Below, piece after piece: positions 24,167-33,156 of a stretch of 64,000 nucleotides of DNA. The translations under genes were made by a program, and so were the position numbers. Origin of the DNA: Nakamurella alba (GTDB lineage Bacteria > Actinomycetota > Actinomycetes > Mycobacteriales > Nakamurellaceae); NCBI RefSeq assembly GCF_009707545.1, contig NZ_WLYK01000005.1:62001-126000 (forward strand). The letters run 5' to 3'. Below the pieces are notes generated by a model. The model was given only the letters and a program-made list of their open reading frames with translations, had not been told where the DNA came from and did not search any database. The stretch's first letter is position 1; every line of letters begins with the position of its first letter.

Positions 24167-24450
24167 ACCCAGAAGGTAACCACGGGGGCCTGACAGTGCT
24201 GCCCGGTGCCCGTGTCGGGTGCGGTGCCGGTGGACTCACGGCGGAAAGAGTGGGTGACGGCCCCTGCCAGTGCGCCTCTCGGCACGTGGTCGCTCTCGGC
24301 GACAAAAGGGGTGGAGCCCGGGGCATGTCCAGGGGCCGCCATGTCCATCCAACCGCATCCCGGCCGCAGTGCTTCCCGAGCAGCCTGTGGTCTGGGTCAC
24401 CTTCACCCGAACGGAGCAGGATCGGCGCAGGTCAGCGGCGCTGAGCGAGG

Positions 24451-24789
24451 TCAGTCCAGATGGAAGTACTCCTCCAGCCGCAGCGAACCCTCGTCCGGGC
24501 GGAGCTGTCCGTCAGGTCCGTCCAGGCCCTCGAAGTACGGGGCCATGGTGGCCTGCCAGCGGGTGTTCACGTCGGTCTCCGCCATCCGGCGCTGCGCGGC
24601 GGCGTAGTCGTCGGTCTCCAGGTAGCCGACCACCAGCCCGTCCGGCTTCCGGACGAAGAGCGAGTAGTTGCGCCAGCCGGTCTCCGACAGCGCCTGCAGC
24701 ATCTCCGCCCAGACCGTCTCGTGCACCGTCAGGTACTCCTCGAGCCGATCGGCGCGCACCTGCATCAGGAAGCACACCCGCTCGCTCAT
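24451..24789 (-). CDS. rhaM: L-rhamnose mutarotase
   Basis: A 112-residue ferredoxin-like dimeric protein that interconverts the alpha and beta anomers of L-rhamnose. Family markers are RVCFLMQVRADRLEEYLTVHETVWAEMLQAL, GWRNYSLFVR with the catalytic region, GLVVGYLETDD, and the C-terminal LRLEEYFHLD. Its ATG overlaps the azoreductase-like stop (ATGA), so it is translated from the same message as that gene and perhaps the GGDEF-EAL gene upstream. No rhamnose isomerase or kinase is present in the window. Confidence 0.92.
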   Translation of the reverse strand: MSERVCFLMQVRADRLEEYLTVHETVWAEMLQALSETGWRNYSLFVRKPDGLVVGYLETDDYAAAQRRMAETDVNTRWQATMAPYFEGLDGPDGQLRPDEGSLRLEEYFHLD

Positions 24790-25433
24790 GCGCCGGATCC
24801 GAGAAGTGCTGCCAGTCGGTCGATCTCGACCTCGGCGGCGGCCAACGACGCCTCCGCGGCGGGCACGAACGGGGCCATCGCGTCCAGCCGGGAGGCCAGC
24901 GTCAGCTCGGCCGTCACCGGGTACATCCGCATGCCGAACGCGGCGACGAACAGCTGCTCCAGCGCCGGGATCTGCACGTCCGGGTTACCACCGGTCGCCT
25001 CTCTGTAGCCGGCGCCGCGGGCCGAGACCACCACGGCCGGCCGCCCGGTCAACGGCCCGGTCGGGGTGCCGAACGGTGCGGTGGTGCCGGGCACGTGCAC
25101 CCAGTCGATCCAGGCCTTCAGCGTCGACGGGACCGACCAGTTGTACATCGGCGCGCCCACCAGCACGACGTCCGCGGCCAGCAGCTCCTCGACCAGCAGC
25201 TGCTGGTAGGCGTCGTCCTGCTCGGCGACCTGCTCGCCGGGTGAGCGCAGGGCCGGCGGCCAGTGCAGGCCGGGCGACGGCAGGTGCGGCGGCGGATCGA
25301 GGGTCAGGTCACGACGGACGACCGTGTGGCCGGCGCCGAGCGCGGTCCAGGCCGCGGCGAATCGGGCGGTGAGACGGCGGCTGACCGAGGCGTCGCCGGC
25401 GGTCGAGGAGTCCAGATGCAGGAGGGTGGGCAC
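24786..25433 (-). CDS. FMN-dependent NADH:quinone/azo oxidoreductase (AzoR-like)
   Basis: A 215-residue flavodoxin-fold protein. It starts PTLLHLDSSTAGDASVSRRL, whose SS..S loop binds FMN phosphate. The central FMN motif is APMYNWSVPSTLKAWIDWVHVPGTT (residues about 95-120), which is diagnostic of AzoR. It reduces quinones and azo compounds at the expense of NADH. The GTG 25433 start places the first beta-strand at residue 2, though no strong ribosome binding site is visible. It is 26 bases after the GGDEF-EAL gene and overlaps rhaM by four bases. Confidence 0.88.
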   Translation of the reverse strand: MPTLLHLDSSTAGDASVSRRLTARFAAAWTALGAGHTVVRRDLTLDPPPHLPSPGLHWPPALRSPGEQVAEQDDAYQQLLVEELLAADVVLVGAPMYNWSVPSTLKAWIDWVHVPGTTAPFGTPTGPLTGRPAVVVSARGAGYREATGGNPDVQIPALEQLFVAAFGMRMYPVTAELTLASRLDAMAPFVPAAEASLAAAEVEIDRLAALLGSGA

Positions 25434-25459
25434 GCCGAGCAGTGTGGCAGGGCGGTCGA

Positions 25460-27790
25460 TCAGCGGGCGGGCGTGGCCCGTCCCGGCACCCCGGCCACGC
25501 CGGCGAAGGTGCCGCCGGAGGCCAGCAGTGCGCCGAGTTCGGCGGCCGGCAACGGCGGGCTGAACAGGTTGCCCTGCGCCCGGTGACAGCCCAGCGCCAT
25601 CAGGATCCGTGCCTGCTCGGGCCGCTCCACCCCCTCGGCGGTGACGGCCAGCTCGAGTTCCCGGCCCATCACCAGCAGGGCGTTGAGGAACCGCTCCGCC
25701 TCCCGGTCCTGGTCCAGGTTGGCGACGAACGCGCGGTCGATCTTCACCGCGTGCAGCGCGATCTGGCGCAGCGAGAGCAGCGAGGAGTAGCCCTTGCCGA
25801 AGTCGTCGACGCTGAGCTCGACGCCCAGCTCCTCCAGTCGCCCGGTGACGCTCTTCGCGGTGGCCGGGTCGTCGACCAGCGCGTCCTCGGTCAGCTCCAG
25901 GGTGAGCCGGGCCGGCGCGATGCCCTCCTGCCGCAGGATCCGGGCGACGCGGCCGGGCAGCTCCGGGTCGACCACCAGCGCGGGCGGGAGGTTGACGCTG
26001 ATCCGGGTGTGCTCGCCGCCGGGCAGCACCGACCAGCGGTGCAGGGCGGCACAGGCCTTGCCCAGCATCAGGTCGGTGAACTCGGAGAGCACCCCGGCCC
26101 GGCCGGCCAGCGGGACGAAGTAGTCGGGCGGGATCGCCTCGCCGGAGTGCGTCCACCGGGCCAGCGTCTCCACCTCGACGATCCGGCCGTCGGACAGGTC
26201 GATGATCGGCTGGAAGACCGCGGTGATCTCGTCCCGCTGCACCGCCTTGACCAGCGCGGGCCGCAGCTGCAGGTCCGCGGCCTCGGGCAGCACCATGTCC
26301 GTGTCGTAGAGCGCGAGCTGTCCCTTGCCGGCCCGCTTCGCCGAGTACATGGCCATGTCGGCCTGCGCCAGCACCCGGTCCAGGGACGGGCTCTGCTGCT
26401 CGGGCAGCACCTCGGACACCCCGACACTCGCGCCGATCGAGACGATCCCGGCGGAGAGGGCGAACGGTTCGCGCAGTGCGTCGATGATCCGGGACGCGAC
26501 GAAGGTGCCCTCGCCGCCGTCCTCCAGCAGCACCGCGAACTCGTCGCCGCCGAACCGGGCCACGGTGTCGCCGCGCCGCACCGCGCCGTGCAGCCGCTCC
26601 GACACCCGGACCAGCAGCTCGTCGCCGGCCCCGTGCCCGTAGGTGTCGTTGACCGCCTTGAAGTCGTCCAGGTCGATGAAGACCACGGCGAGCGGACGGA
26701 GGTCGCGGGCGTGCAACTCCAGGGCGTGGGCGACCCGGTTGCCGAACAGGCCGCGGTTGGCCAGCCCGGTCAGCTGGTCGTAGAAGGCCTGCTTCTCCAG
26801 CTGTTCCTCACGGCTGGCCAGCTCCTGCAGCAGCGTGTGGTTGTCCTTGTTGGACAGGTACTGCCGGGCCAGCACGGCGGCGGTGCCGATCAGGAAGGCG
26901 ACCGAGGCGGTGCCGCCCGGTGACCGGCCCTCCAGTGCCTCGACGGTGATCACCAGCGCGGCGAACAGCAGCGGGACGTACGGCAGCGCGGTGACCGGCG
27001 TGGCCGGCCGCCGGATCGCCGTCGTCGTTCCGGAACCGTCGTCCTGGGTGCCGGCCATGGCGGCCAGCGCCAGCAGCAGCAGACCGGCGATCCAGCCGAG
27101 ATCGGTGAAGGCGCCGGTGTTGTAGTCGGTGGTGGTGTTCAGGTACAGGAACCCGATGTCGGCGACGGCCATGCAGGTCAGCGCCGCGGACAGCAGCCCG
27201 AGGGCGGACCGCGCGGGGGTGGGCCGGGTGACGGCGGAGACCACCATCGTCAGCAGCAGCATGTCGCCGATCGGGTAGGCCAGGGCGACGGCGAGGGCGA
27301 ACGCACTGTCCTCGTTGGCGGCGACCACGTCCGAGATCAGGGTGGGCCACAGCACCGCGACCAGCGCGGCGCCGACGATGCAACCGTCCAGCAGGCTGCG
27401 CAGCCGGCTGGCCGACGACCCGGCCGGCCCGGGGTAGGCGACGAGCCCGAAGGCCGCGCCGATCGGCAGCAGCAGGTAGCCGATGTCGGCCAGGCTCGGC
27501 GCCGGGACGTCGGCGCCGAGCACCAGCTCGTACCAGCACCAGATCAACTGCCCGGATCCCCAGCCGGCCGCGGCGACGGCGATGCCGCGCCAGGTCCACC
27601 GCATGCGGCCCTGGCTGCGGCGCGCGGCCACCACCGAGAAACCGGCCGCGATCCACGGCGGGATCAGCTGGGCCAGGTCGTCGACCCAGAGCGTCAACGT
27701 CGAGTCCGGCGCGACCATCAGCAGGACGGCACAGATCAGCACCGTGCTGACCGAGAGCAGCACGGCGATGCGGAAGGCGCGCCGGGACAT
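25460..27790 (-). CDS. Membrane GGDEF-EAL protein (cyclic di-GMP turnover)
   Basis: A 776-residue protein. Residues 1-315 have nine to ten hydrophobic helices forming a membrane sensor. The GGDEF domain has the intact active site GGDEF at 414-418 and an RxxD inhibitory site (RRGD) five residues earlier. The EAL domain begins near 520; its signature reads ETLARW (541-546) rather than EAL, but NLPP, LELTE, DDFGKGYSSL and KIDRAFV are present. Both synthesis and hydrolysis of cyclic di-GMP are therefore possible. ATG 27790 was chosen because it directly precedes the first basic residues and helix 1. It probably heads a unit with the azoreductase and rhaM genes. Confidence 0.9.
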   Translation of the reverse strand: MSRRAFRIAVLLSVSTVLICAVLLMVAPDSTLTLWVDDLAQLIPPWIAAGFSVVAARRSQGRMRWTWRGIAVAAAGWGSGQLIWCWYELVLGADVPAPSLADIGYLLLPIGAAFGLVAYPGPAGSSASRLRSLLDGCIVGAALVAVLWPTLISDVVAANEDSAFALAVALAYPIGDMLLLTMVVSAVTRPTPARSALGLLSAALTCMAVADIGFLYLNTTTDYNTGAFTDLGWIAGLLLLALAAMAGTQDDGSGTTTAIRRPATPVTALPYVPLLFAALVITVEALEGRSPGGTASVAFLIGTAAVLARQYLSNKDNHTLLQELASREEQLEKQAFYDQLTGLANRGLFGNRVAHALELHARDLRPLAVVFIDLDDFKAVNDTYGHGAGDELLVRVSERLHGAVRRGDTVARFGGDEFAVLLEDGGEGTFVASRIIDALREPFALSAGIVSIGASVGVSEVLPEQQSPSLDRVLAQADMAMYSAKRAGKGQLALYDTDMVLPEAADLQLRPALVKAVQRDEITAVFQPIIDLSDGRIVEVETLARWTHSGEAIPPDYFVPLAGRAGVLSEFTDLMLGKACAALHRWSVLPGGEHTRISVNLPPALVVDPELPGRVARILRQEGIAPARLTLELTEDALVDDPATAKSVTGRLEELGVELSVDDFGKGYSSLLSLRQIALHAVKIDRAFVANLDQDREAERFLNALLVMGRELELAVTAEGVERPEQARILMALGCHRAQGNLFSPPLPAAELGALLASGGTFAGVAGVPGRATPAR

Positions 27791-27887
27791 GTCAACGAAG
27801 ATGCTGGTCAACCGGTTCGGCAGGCAAGGGCGCCACGCCGTTTCGACACCTCCGGGACACCGACTCGACGCCCTGGAGGGAACGCGG

Positions 27888-30800
27888 TCACGCTGGGTGA
27901 TCGCCGCTCGACGTTTCGAGGAGGAGACCACGCGCCCGAGCGAGGGCGGCGGCCTCCGTTCGGCTGGTGGCGCCCAGTTTGGCGAGGATGTGCGAGACGT
28001 GGACGCTGGCCGTTTTGGCCGAGATGAACAACTTCTTCCCGATCGCACCGTTGGACAGACCGGCCGCGACCAGCGCCAACACCTCGAGCTCCCGCGGCGT
28101 CAGCACATCCTGTGATCGAGTGTCACTCTCCGCGTTCGATCCCACCTTCGTGGTGGCGGTCGCCTGGCCGGGTGACCCCGGCTGCGTCCTGTCCGTGCGC
28201 CGGTCGCCGGCGGGTCGCAACCGCAGCCGGGCCCGGTCGGCCAGCCCGGTCACCTGGTCGACCAGCCACGGGATGCGCAGCGCGGTGGCATCGGCAAGCG
28301 CCTGCCGCCCCAGCTCGACGGTGTCCGGCCCTCGATCGCCGGCGGTCAGCTGCGCCGCGAACTGCCGCGCGGTGGCGTAGCCGCGCTCCGGGACCCGACC
28401 GGACACGACCGCGGTCCGGGCCATCTCGGCCCAGTCGGCGGCGGTGTCGGTGCCGGCCAGCCGGGCCGCCTCGGCGCGCACCCGGGCCAGCAACAGGTCG
28501 CCGTAGGGCCCGGCCAGCGACGGTGCACGGGTGATCCGCTCCGCCTGTCCCAGGTAGAGCTCGGCCGCCGCCAGGTGTCCGGCCACCGCCTCGTCGTCCC
28601 CGGCCGCCCGGGCCCGGTCGGCCAGCTGCGCCCGGGCCGCCAGCTCGGACCCGATCATCAGCAGGTATTCGGTGCCGAAGCCGCCTTCGGCGCCGGCCTC
28701 CGGACGTACCCGGTCGGCGATCGCGAGCGCGTCCTCCGGTCGCAGCTGCTGCACCCGCAGCTGCATCTCCGACAGATCGATCTGCAGGCCGAGGAACCAG
28801 TCGCCGGTGGCCCGCAGCCGGACGATCAGCTGCTCCACCGCCGGGTCGCCGCGCTGGGCGAGCACCCAGACCGCCTGCGAGGCCAGGATCCGGCCGGCCG
28901 CGTTCGGCGACCAGACGGCGCCGAGCCCGCGCTCCAGCACCTCGTCCCAGCGGCCGGCGGCCATCAGCACCCAGCCGCGCATCATCTGCAGGTCCTGGCC
29001 GTACGGGGTCCAGGTGAGGCCGACGTCGTTGGCCAGCTCCACGCCGGCGTCGGCGGCGGCGAGAGCCGCGTCCAGCTCGCCGTTCTCCAGGCGCATGTGG
29101 GAGATGAACCGCAGCGCGCGGATCCGGATGGCATCGGCCCCGGTCCCGGTGCCGATGCGGGCGAGCGCGGACTCCATCATCTCGGCCCCGTCGCCGCCAC
29201 CGATGCCCCGGCGGGCCAGCAGCGCCCGGGAGATCGACGCGTCGGCGGCCAGGTGCGGCGCCCCGATCCGGTCGGCCACCGCGATCGCCTGGCCGAGCAG
29301 GTCACCGGCCTTGGCGACGTCACGCCAGAGCAGGGTGCGGGCCCAGGTGGCCAAGGTCTGGGCGGTCAGCGGCTGCTCCGGGAGGTCGGCCATCAGCGCC
29401 ACCGCTTCGGCCGCCGGGCCGGAGACATCGCCCTCCTCGGCCTCCAGCAGGTAGTGCGAGATGCGTTCCCGGGCGGACGCCCGCTGTTCGACGGTGCCGG
29501 TCGCGTCCACCTCGGTGATCGCCGCCCGCTGCAGCACGACTGCGCGGCGGGCATCGCCGGTGGCGTAGGCGTCGTGCGCGGCCCGGGACAGCAGGTCGAC
29601 CCGGTCGGCCCCGGTCCCGAGCTGGTCCAACAGGTCCAGCGCCTGCTCCAGGTGCTGCAGCGCCTCGGCCGGCGCGGCCAGCTTCTCGGCCTCGTCGGCC
29701 GCCCGGATCAGCGTCTGCAGGGCGCCCTCCCGGTCGTGCGCGGCCAGCTGGTGATGGGCGAGCTCGGCGGCATTGCCGGCGCCCGCGGCCCGGGCGGCCA
29801 GGACCTCGGCGAACCGGGCATGTCGGCGCGCGCGTTCGCCGGGGAGCAGGTCGCCGTAGACCGCCTCCTGCAGCAGCGCGTGCCGGAACGAGTAGCTCTC
29901 CCCCGGCCCGGACGGGACCAGTAGCCCGGACTCGACAGCCTGGCGCAGGCCGGCGTCGGTGACCGCCTGGCCGGCCACGGCGGCGAGCAGTCCCTCGTCC
30001 ACCCGGCGACCGGCGACCGCAGCCACCCGCAGCACCTCCTGGCCGTCCTCGGGCAACGCGGCGACCCGGTCCAGCAGCAGGTCGGCCAGGTCCGTCGGCA
30101 GGTCGCCGACCGGCATCCGGTCGGGCCCCTTGCGCGGCGCGCAGCCGATCAGTTCCTCGGCGTAGAACGGGTTGCCCTCGCTGCGTTGGTGCAGGGCATC
30201 GACGGAGGCGGGATCGGCCGGGCGCCCGGAGATCTGCTCGAGCAGTTCGGCCAGCTCGGCGCGGCCCAGCGCGGGCACGGTGATCCGGTTGATCTGCGGG
30301 AGCCGGGCCAGCTCGGCGAGCAGCGGCCGGAGCGGGTGGCGGCGGTGCAGGTCGTCGGACCGGTAGCTGGCGATCACCGCGATCCGGCCGGTGCGCAGCG
30401 TGCGGGCGAGGAAGGACAGCAGGTCCCGGGTGGAGCGGTCGGCCCAGTGCAGGTCCTCGATCACCAGCAGCACCGGGGTGGTGGCGGCGAGATCGGTGAG
30501 GATGCGGTGCACGGCCTCGAACAGCTGACCCTGGACGAGGGCGTCGCCGTCGCGGTCGGGTCCGGTCGTGGAGCCGCCCGGCTCACGGTCGGCGGCGTCG
30601 ACCAGGTGCGGCAGCAGCCGGCCCAGCGCGGGCCGGCGGGCCACCTGCTCGGCCAGCAGGGCGTGACCTTCGGGGGTGGACTCGACGTCGCGCAGGGCGT
30701 CGATCACCGGGAGGTAGGGCAGGCCGAAATCGCCGACCTGCACGCAGTTCCCGGTCAGCACGGTGAACCCGAGCTCGCGGGCCTGACCGGTGACCACTTC

Positions 30801-30977
30801 CAGCAACCGGGTCTTGCCGACCCCGGCGTCACCGCCGACGATCGCGGCGCCGGCGGTGCCGTCCGCGGCCGCCGTGAGCAGCGCGCGCAGTTCCGCCAGC
30901 TCGGCCTTCCGGCCGATCATCCGCGAGCTCGAGGTGCGGGCCACCACTGCATCGTGGCCCATCACCCCGACACTCAC
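27888..30977 (-). CDS. Large ATP-binding LuxR-family regulator (LAL type)
   Basis: A regulator of about 1029 residues. An N-terminal AAA/NB-ARC-like ATPase has Walker A GGDAGVGKTRLL near residue 40 and Walker B VLLVIEDLHWADRST near 145. A long helical, TPR-like middle (about residues 400-930) follows. The C-terminal LuxR domain is LTPRELEVLALVAAGLSNGAIGKKLFISAKTASVHVSHILAKLG. Such proteins act like MalT, integrating a ligand signal with ATP. GTG 30977 overlaps the stop of a 37-residue ORF (GTGA), which supports translational coupling; ATG 30962 is an alternative. Its targets are unknown. Confidence 0.88.
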   Translation of the reverse strand: MSVGVMGHDAVVARTSSSRMIGRKAELAELRALLTAAADGTAGAAIVGGDAGVGKTRLLEVVTGQARELGFTVLTGNCVQVGDFGLPYLPVIDALRDVESTPEGHALLAEQVARRPALGRLLPHLVDAADREPGGSTTGPDRDGDALVQGQLFEAVHRILTDLAATTPVLLVIEDLHWADRSTRDLLSFLARTLRTGRIAVIASYRSDDLHRRHPLRPLLAELARLPQINRITVPALGRAELAELLEQISGRPADPASVDALHQRSEGNPFYAEELIGCAPRKGPDRMPVGDLPTDLADLLLDRVAALPEDGQEVLRVAAVAGRRVDEGLLAAVAGQAVTDAGLRQAVESGLLVPSGPGESYSFRHALLQEAVYGDLLPGERARRHARFAEVLAARAAGAGNAAELAHHQLAAHDREGALQTLIRAADEAEKLAAPAEALQHLEQALDLLDQLGTGADRVDLLSRAAHDAYATGDARRAVVLQRAAITEVDATGTVEQRASARERISHYLLEAEEGDVSGPAAEAVALMADLPEQPLTAQTLATWARTLLWRDVAKAGDLLGQAIAVADRIGAPHLAADASISRALLARRGIGGGDGAEMMESALARIGTGTGADAIRIRALRFISHMRLENGELDAALAAADAGVELANDVGLTWTPYGQDLQMMRGWVLMAAGRWDEVLERGLGAVWSPNAAGRILASQAVWVLAQRGDPAVEQLIVRLRATGDWFLGLQIDLSEMQLRVQQLRPEDALAIADRVRPEAGAEGGFGTEYLLMIGSELAARAQLADRARAAGDDEAVAGHLAAAELYLGQAERITRAPSLAGPYGDLLLARVRAEAARLAGTDTAADWAEMARTAVVSGRVPERGYATARQFAAQLTAGDRGPDTVELGRQALADATALRIPWLVDQVTGLADRARLRLRPAGDRRTDRTQPGSPGQATATTKVGSNAESDTRSQDVLTPRELEVLALVAAGLSNGAIGKKLFISAKTASVHVSHILAKLGATSRTEAAALARARGLLLETSSGDHPA

Positions 30978-31087
30978 TTGCGGCGGTGCCGGCGGATCCG
31001 GTCCTGGCGGGGCTGCCGGTAGGACTCGCGCAGCTCGCGCTGCTGCTGACGGACGATGTACTCGGTCTCGAACCAGGTGTGTGTCAT
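30974..31087 (-). CDS. 37-residue basic peptide coupled to LAL regulator gene
   Basis: This short ORF begins MTHTWFETEYIVRQQQREL and ends with a highly basic tail rich in Arg (RIRRHRRK). The TGA overlaps the GTG of the LuxR-type regulator by four bases, so reading it should deliver ribosomes to the regulator start, which has no strong ribosome binding site of its own. Codon use and GC3 are like neighbouring genes. It may be a leader for translational coupling or a small regulatory protein. I know of no named family. Confidence 0.55.
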   Translation of the reverse strand: MTHTWFETEYIVRQQQRELRESYRQPRQDRIRRHRRK

Positions 31088-31133
31088 GGGAACAAGATTC
31101 GTCCGCAGACACCGCTTTTCCATCGGGAGAACG

Positions 31134-31205
31134 CCTCATCCCCTACCTCAACTGCAGCGGCTGTGACGGCGTCGGTGCAGGTCAGCAGGGGATGAGGTAC
31201 CTCAT
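31134..31205. promoter_or_regulatory. Inverted repeats upstream of the 37-aa/LAL operon
   Basis: CCTCATCCCCT (31134-31144) pairs exactly with AGGGGATGAGG (31187-31197). A perfect 14-bp palindrome, ATGAGGTACCTCAT, occupies 31192-31205. The block lies 47 bases upstream of the small ORF and eight bases after the stop of the minus-strand phosphatase gene. It may be the terminator of the phosphatase or an operator for the downstream regulator. Confidence 0.45.
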
Positions 31206-31213
31206 GACGGGTC

Positions 31214-33037
31214 TCAGCCGATGGTGAGGGGGGTGCCGTTGTACGTGAGTGCCCAGTCCTCCGCGGCGAACTGCGCCGGGTCGATGACCTCGTTCGCGGT
31301 GACCCAGTCGATGATCAGCTGCCGGATCTCCACCTGGGCGTTGTAGATCGCGGTGTTGCCGGCGGTGTGCGGGAAGTTGCCGCCGCCGCTGGCCCGGTAG
31401 TTGTTGATCGCGATCACGAACTGCTGGTCGGCGGCGACCGGGGTGCCGCCGTACGCCAGGTCGGTGATCCGGCTGCCGACCGGCTTGCCCAGGTCGATCG
31501 TGTACGTCAGGGGGGCGTCCAGACCGCCCATGATGTCGTAGTTGTAGTCCGGGGTGCCGCTGGGCGCGGTGTCGGTGACGGCGTTGGTCACCTGGTCCGG
31601 GGTGAACGGGCCGGCCGAGGTGACCGCCTTGAAGTACCGGGCGGAGTACTCCAGGTACTCCTTGACGTCGGCGCCGGACATCAGCACCGCCTGCAACGTG
31701 TTGTCGAAGATGTACAGCCCGGCCACGTCGCGCACGCTGACGTCGCCCTGCGGGATCGCGGCGTCGCGGTTGAACGGCGCGGCGATGGAGAGCACCGGCA
31801 GGTCGGCGTACTCGCCGCCGGCCAGCACCGTCTTCACCGCGTCGGCCTGGACGAAGTTGATGAAGTCGATCGCCGCGGTGTCCTCGTACCGGGCGGTGGC
31901 CGCGGACATCGGCGCGGTGCTGGTGCCGATCACCGAGTTCACGTAGTCCAGCACGGTCTGATGGTTGGCCTGCAGCAGCTTCGTGATCGCCGGGTCCTCC
32001 GGCACGGTGTTGCTGTTCAGCACCTGGCTGGCGACCTGGTTCACCGTCCACTTGCCCTTGGCGAAGCTGAGGTCGATGTCGAAGACGGACAGCCGCTGGC
32101 CCCACATCTTCGGCTCGCTGAGCACCACCGGCCTGCCGGTCTTCTTGTTCGTGACGATGCGCTGCGGGACGTCCTGGTGGGCGTGGCCGACCAGGATCGC
32201 GTCGATGCCCGGGACCTGCTCGGCGACAAGGGTGGACGCGTTCTCCGGGTAGGGCAGGCTGTCGCCGTAGGAGCTGCTGGTGTCGGCGCCGGAGTGGGCG
32301 GCGACGAGCAGCACGTCGACGTACGGGCGGATCCGGGGGACGTAGAGCTTGGCCTGCTCGACCAGGCCCGGGAACTTCATCTTCCCCTCGACGTTCGCCT
32401 TGTCCCAGATGGCGATGCCCGGATTGGTCAGGCCGAGGATCGCCACCACGATCGGCCGCGAGAAGCCCTGCGGCTGCACGATCTTCACGGTGAACGGCAG
32501 GAAGGCCGGCAGCTTGGTCCTCGCATCGACGGCGTTGGCGGCGAGCAGCGGGAACTTGAGCTGGCTCGCGTAGGTGCGCAGCAGCGGGATGCCGTAGTTG
32601 AACTCGTGGTTGCCCAGGGCCGCGGCGTCGAAGCCCATCTTGTTCATCGCGGCGGCCATCGGGTGGACGACCTTCTTGCTGATGGGCTGGATCTTGGCGT
32701 AGTAGTACGCCAGCGGGGTGCCCTGGATGGTGTCACCGGCGTCGATCAGCAGCGTGTTCCGGTCGCCCCGCTCCTTGCGCAGGGCGGTGACCAGGCTCGA
32801 CACCTTCGCCAGGCCGACGTCGTTGTGGGCGGCGTCGTCGAACTCGGCGCCCTTGAAGTAGTCCCAGTTGAAGACGTTGCCGTGCAGGTCCGACGTGCCC
32901 ATGACGGTCAGCCGGTAGGGCTTGCTGCCGGCCGGGGCCGCTGCGGCGGGGGTGGCGGTGAAACCGACGCCGGCAAGAATTGTTGCGGCGCCGGTGGCGG
33001 TCGACGCAAGGAACGTACGGCGGGACACGGGGCTCAT
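31214..33037 (-). CDS. Tat-exported CpdB-like 2',3'-cyclic phosphodiesterase/3'-nucleotidase
   Basis: A 607-residue secreted enzyme. The N-terminus MSPVSRRTFLASTATGAATILAG carries a twin-arginine signal ending near AAAAPAG. The calcineurin-like metal site includes TSDLHGNVFNWDYF, DAGDTIQGTP, LGNHEFNYG and AHSGAD plus VGHAHQD. The C-terminal nucleotidase domain includes DYNYDIMGG and VIAINNYRASGGGNFP, a CpdB-type substrate pocket. These enzymes recover phosphate and nucleosides from extracellular nucleotides. ATG 33037 was chosen because GAAGG lies seven bases upstream; GTG 33043 is possible. No cell-wall anchor is present, unlike the homologue at 36531. Confidence 0.92.
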   Translation of the reverse strand: MSPVSRRTFLASTATGAATILAGVGFTATPAAAAPAGSKPYRLTVMGTSDLHGNVFNWDYFKGAEFDDAAHNDVGLAKVSSLVTALRKERGDRNTLLIDAGDTIQGTPLAYYYAKIQPISKKVVHPMAAAMNKMGFDAAALGNHEFNYGIPLLRTYASQLKFPLLAANAVDARTKLPAFLPFTVKIVQPQGFSRPIVVAILGLTNPGIAIWDKANVEGKMKFPGLVEQAKLYVPRIRPYVDVLLVAAHSGADTSSSYGDSLPYPENASTLVAEQVPGIDAILVGHAHQDVPQRIVTNKKTGRPVVLSEPKMWGQRLSVFDIDLSFAKGKWTVNQVASQVLNSNTVPEDPAITKLLQANHQTVLDYVNSVIGTSTAPMSAATARYEDTAAIDFINFVQADAVKTVLAGGEYADLPVLSIAAPFNRDAAIPQGDVSVRDVAGLYIFDNTLQAVLMSGADVKEYLEYSARYFKAVTSAGPFTPDQVTNAVTDTAPSGTPDYNYDIMGGLDAPLTYTIDLGKPVGSRITDLAYGGTPVAADQQFVIAINNYRASGGGNFPHTAGNTAIYNAQVEIRQLIIDWVTANEVIDPAQFAAEDWALTYNGTPLTIG

Positions 33038-33156
33038 GATCACACCTTCGGCATCAGGGTCTCCGGCTCGCCTGCTGCGGGCCGTGCGTCACAGTAGGGA
33101 AACTGCTGCGCGACCGACAGGGCCTGTCCGCGAGATGTCCGATATGTACGGGTGTT

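Noticed and set aside
24386-24401. A CRP/GlxR-type site, TGTGG-TCTGGG-TCACC
   Set aside because: It matches only the outer bases, is over 200 bases from the M4 protease start, and cannot be distinguished from chance in GC-rich DNA.
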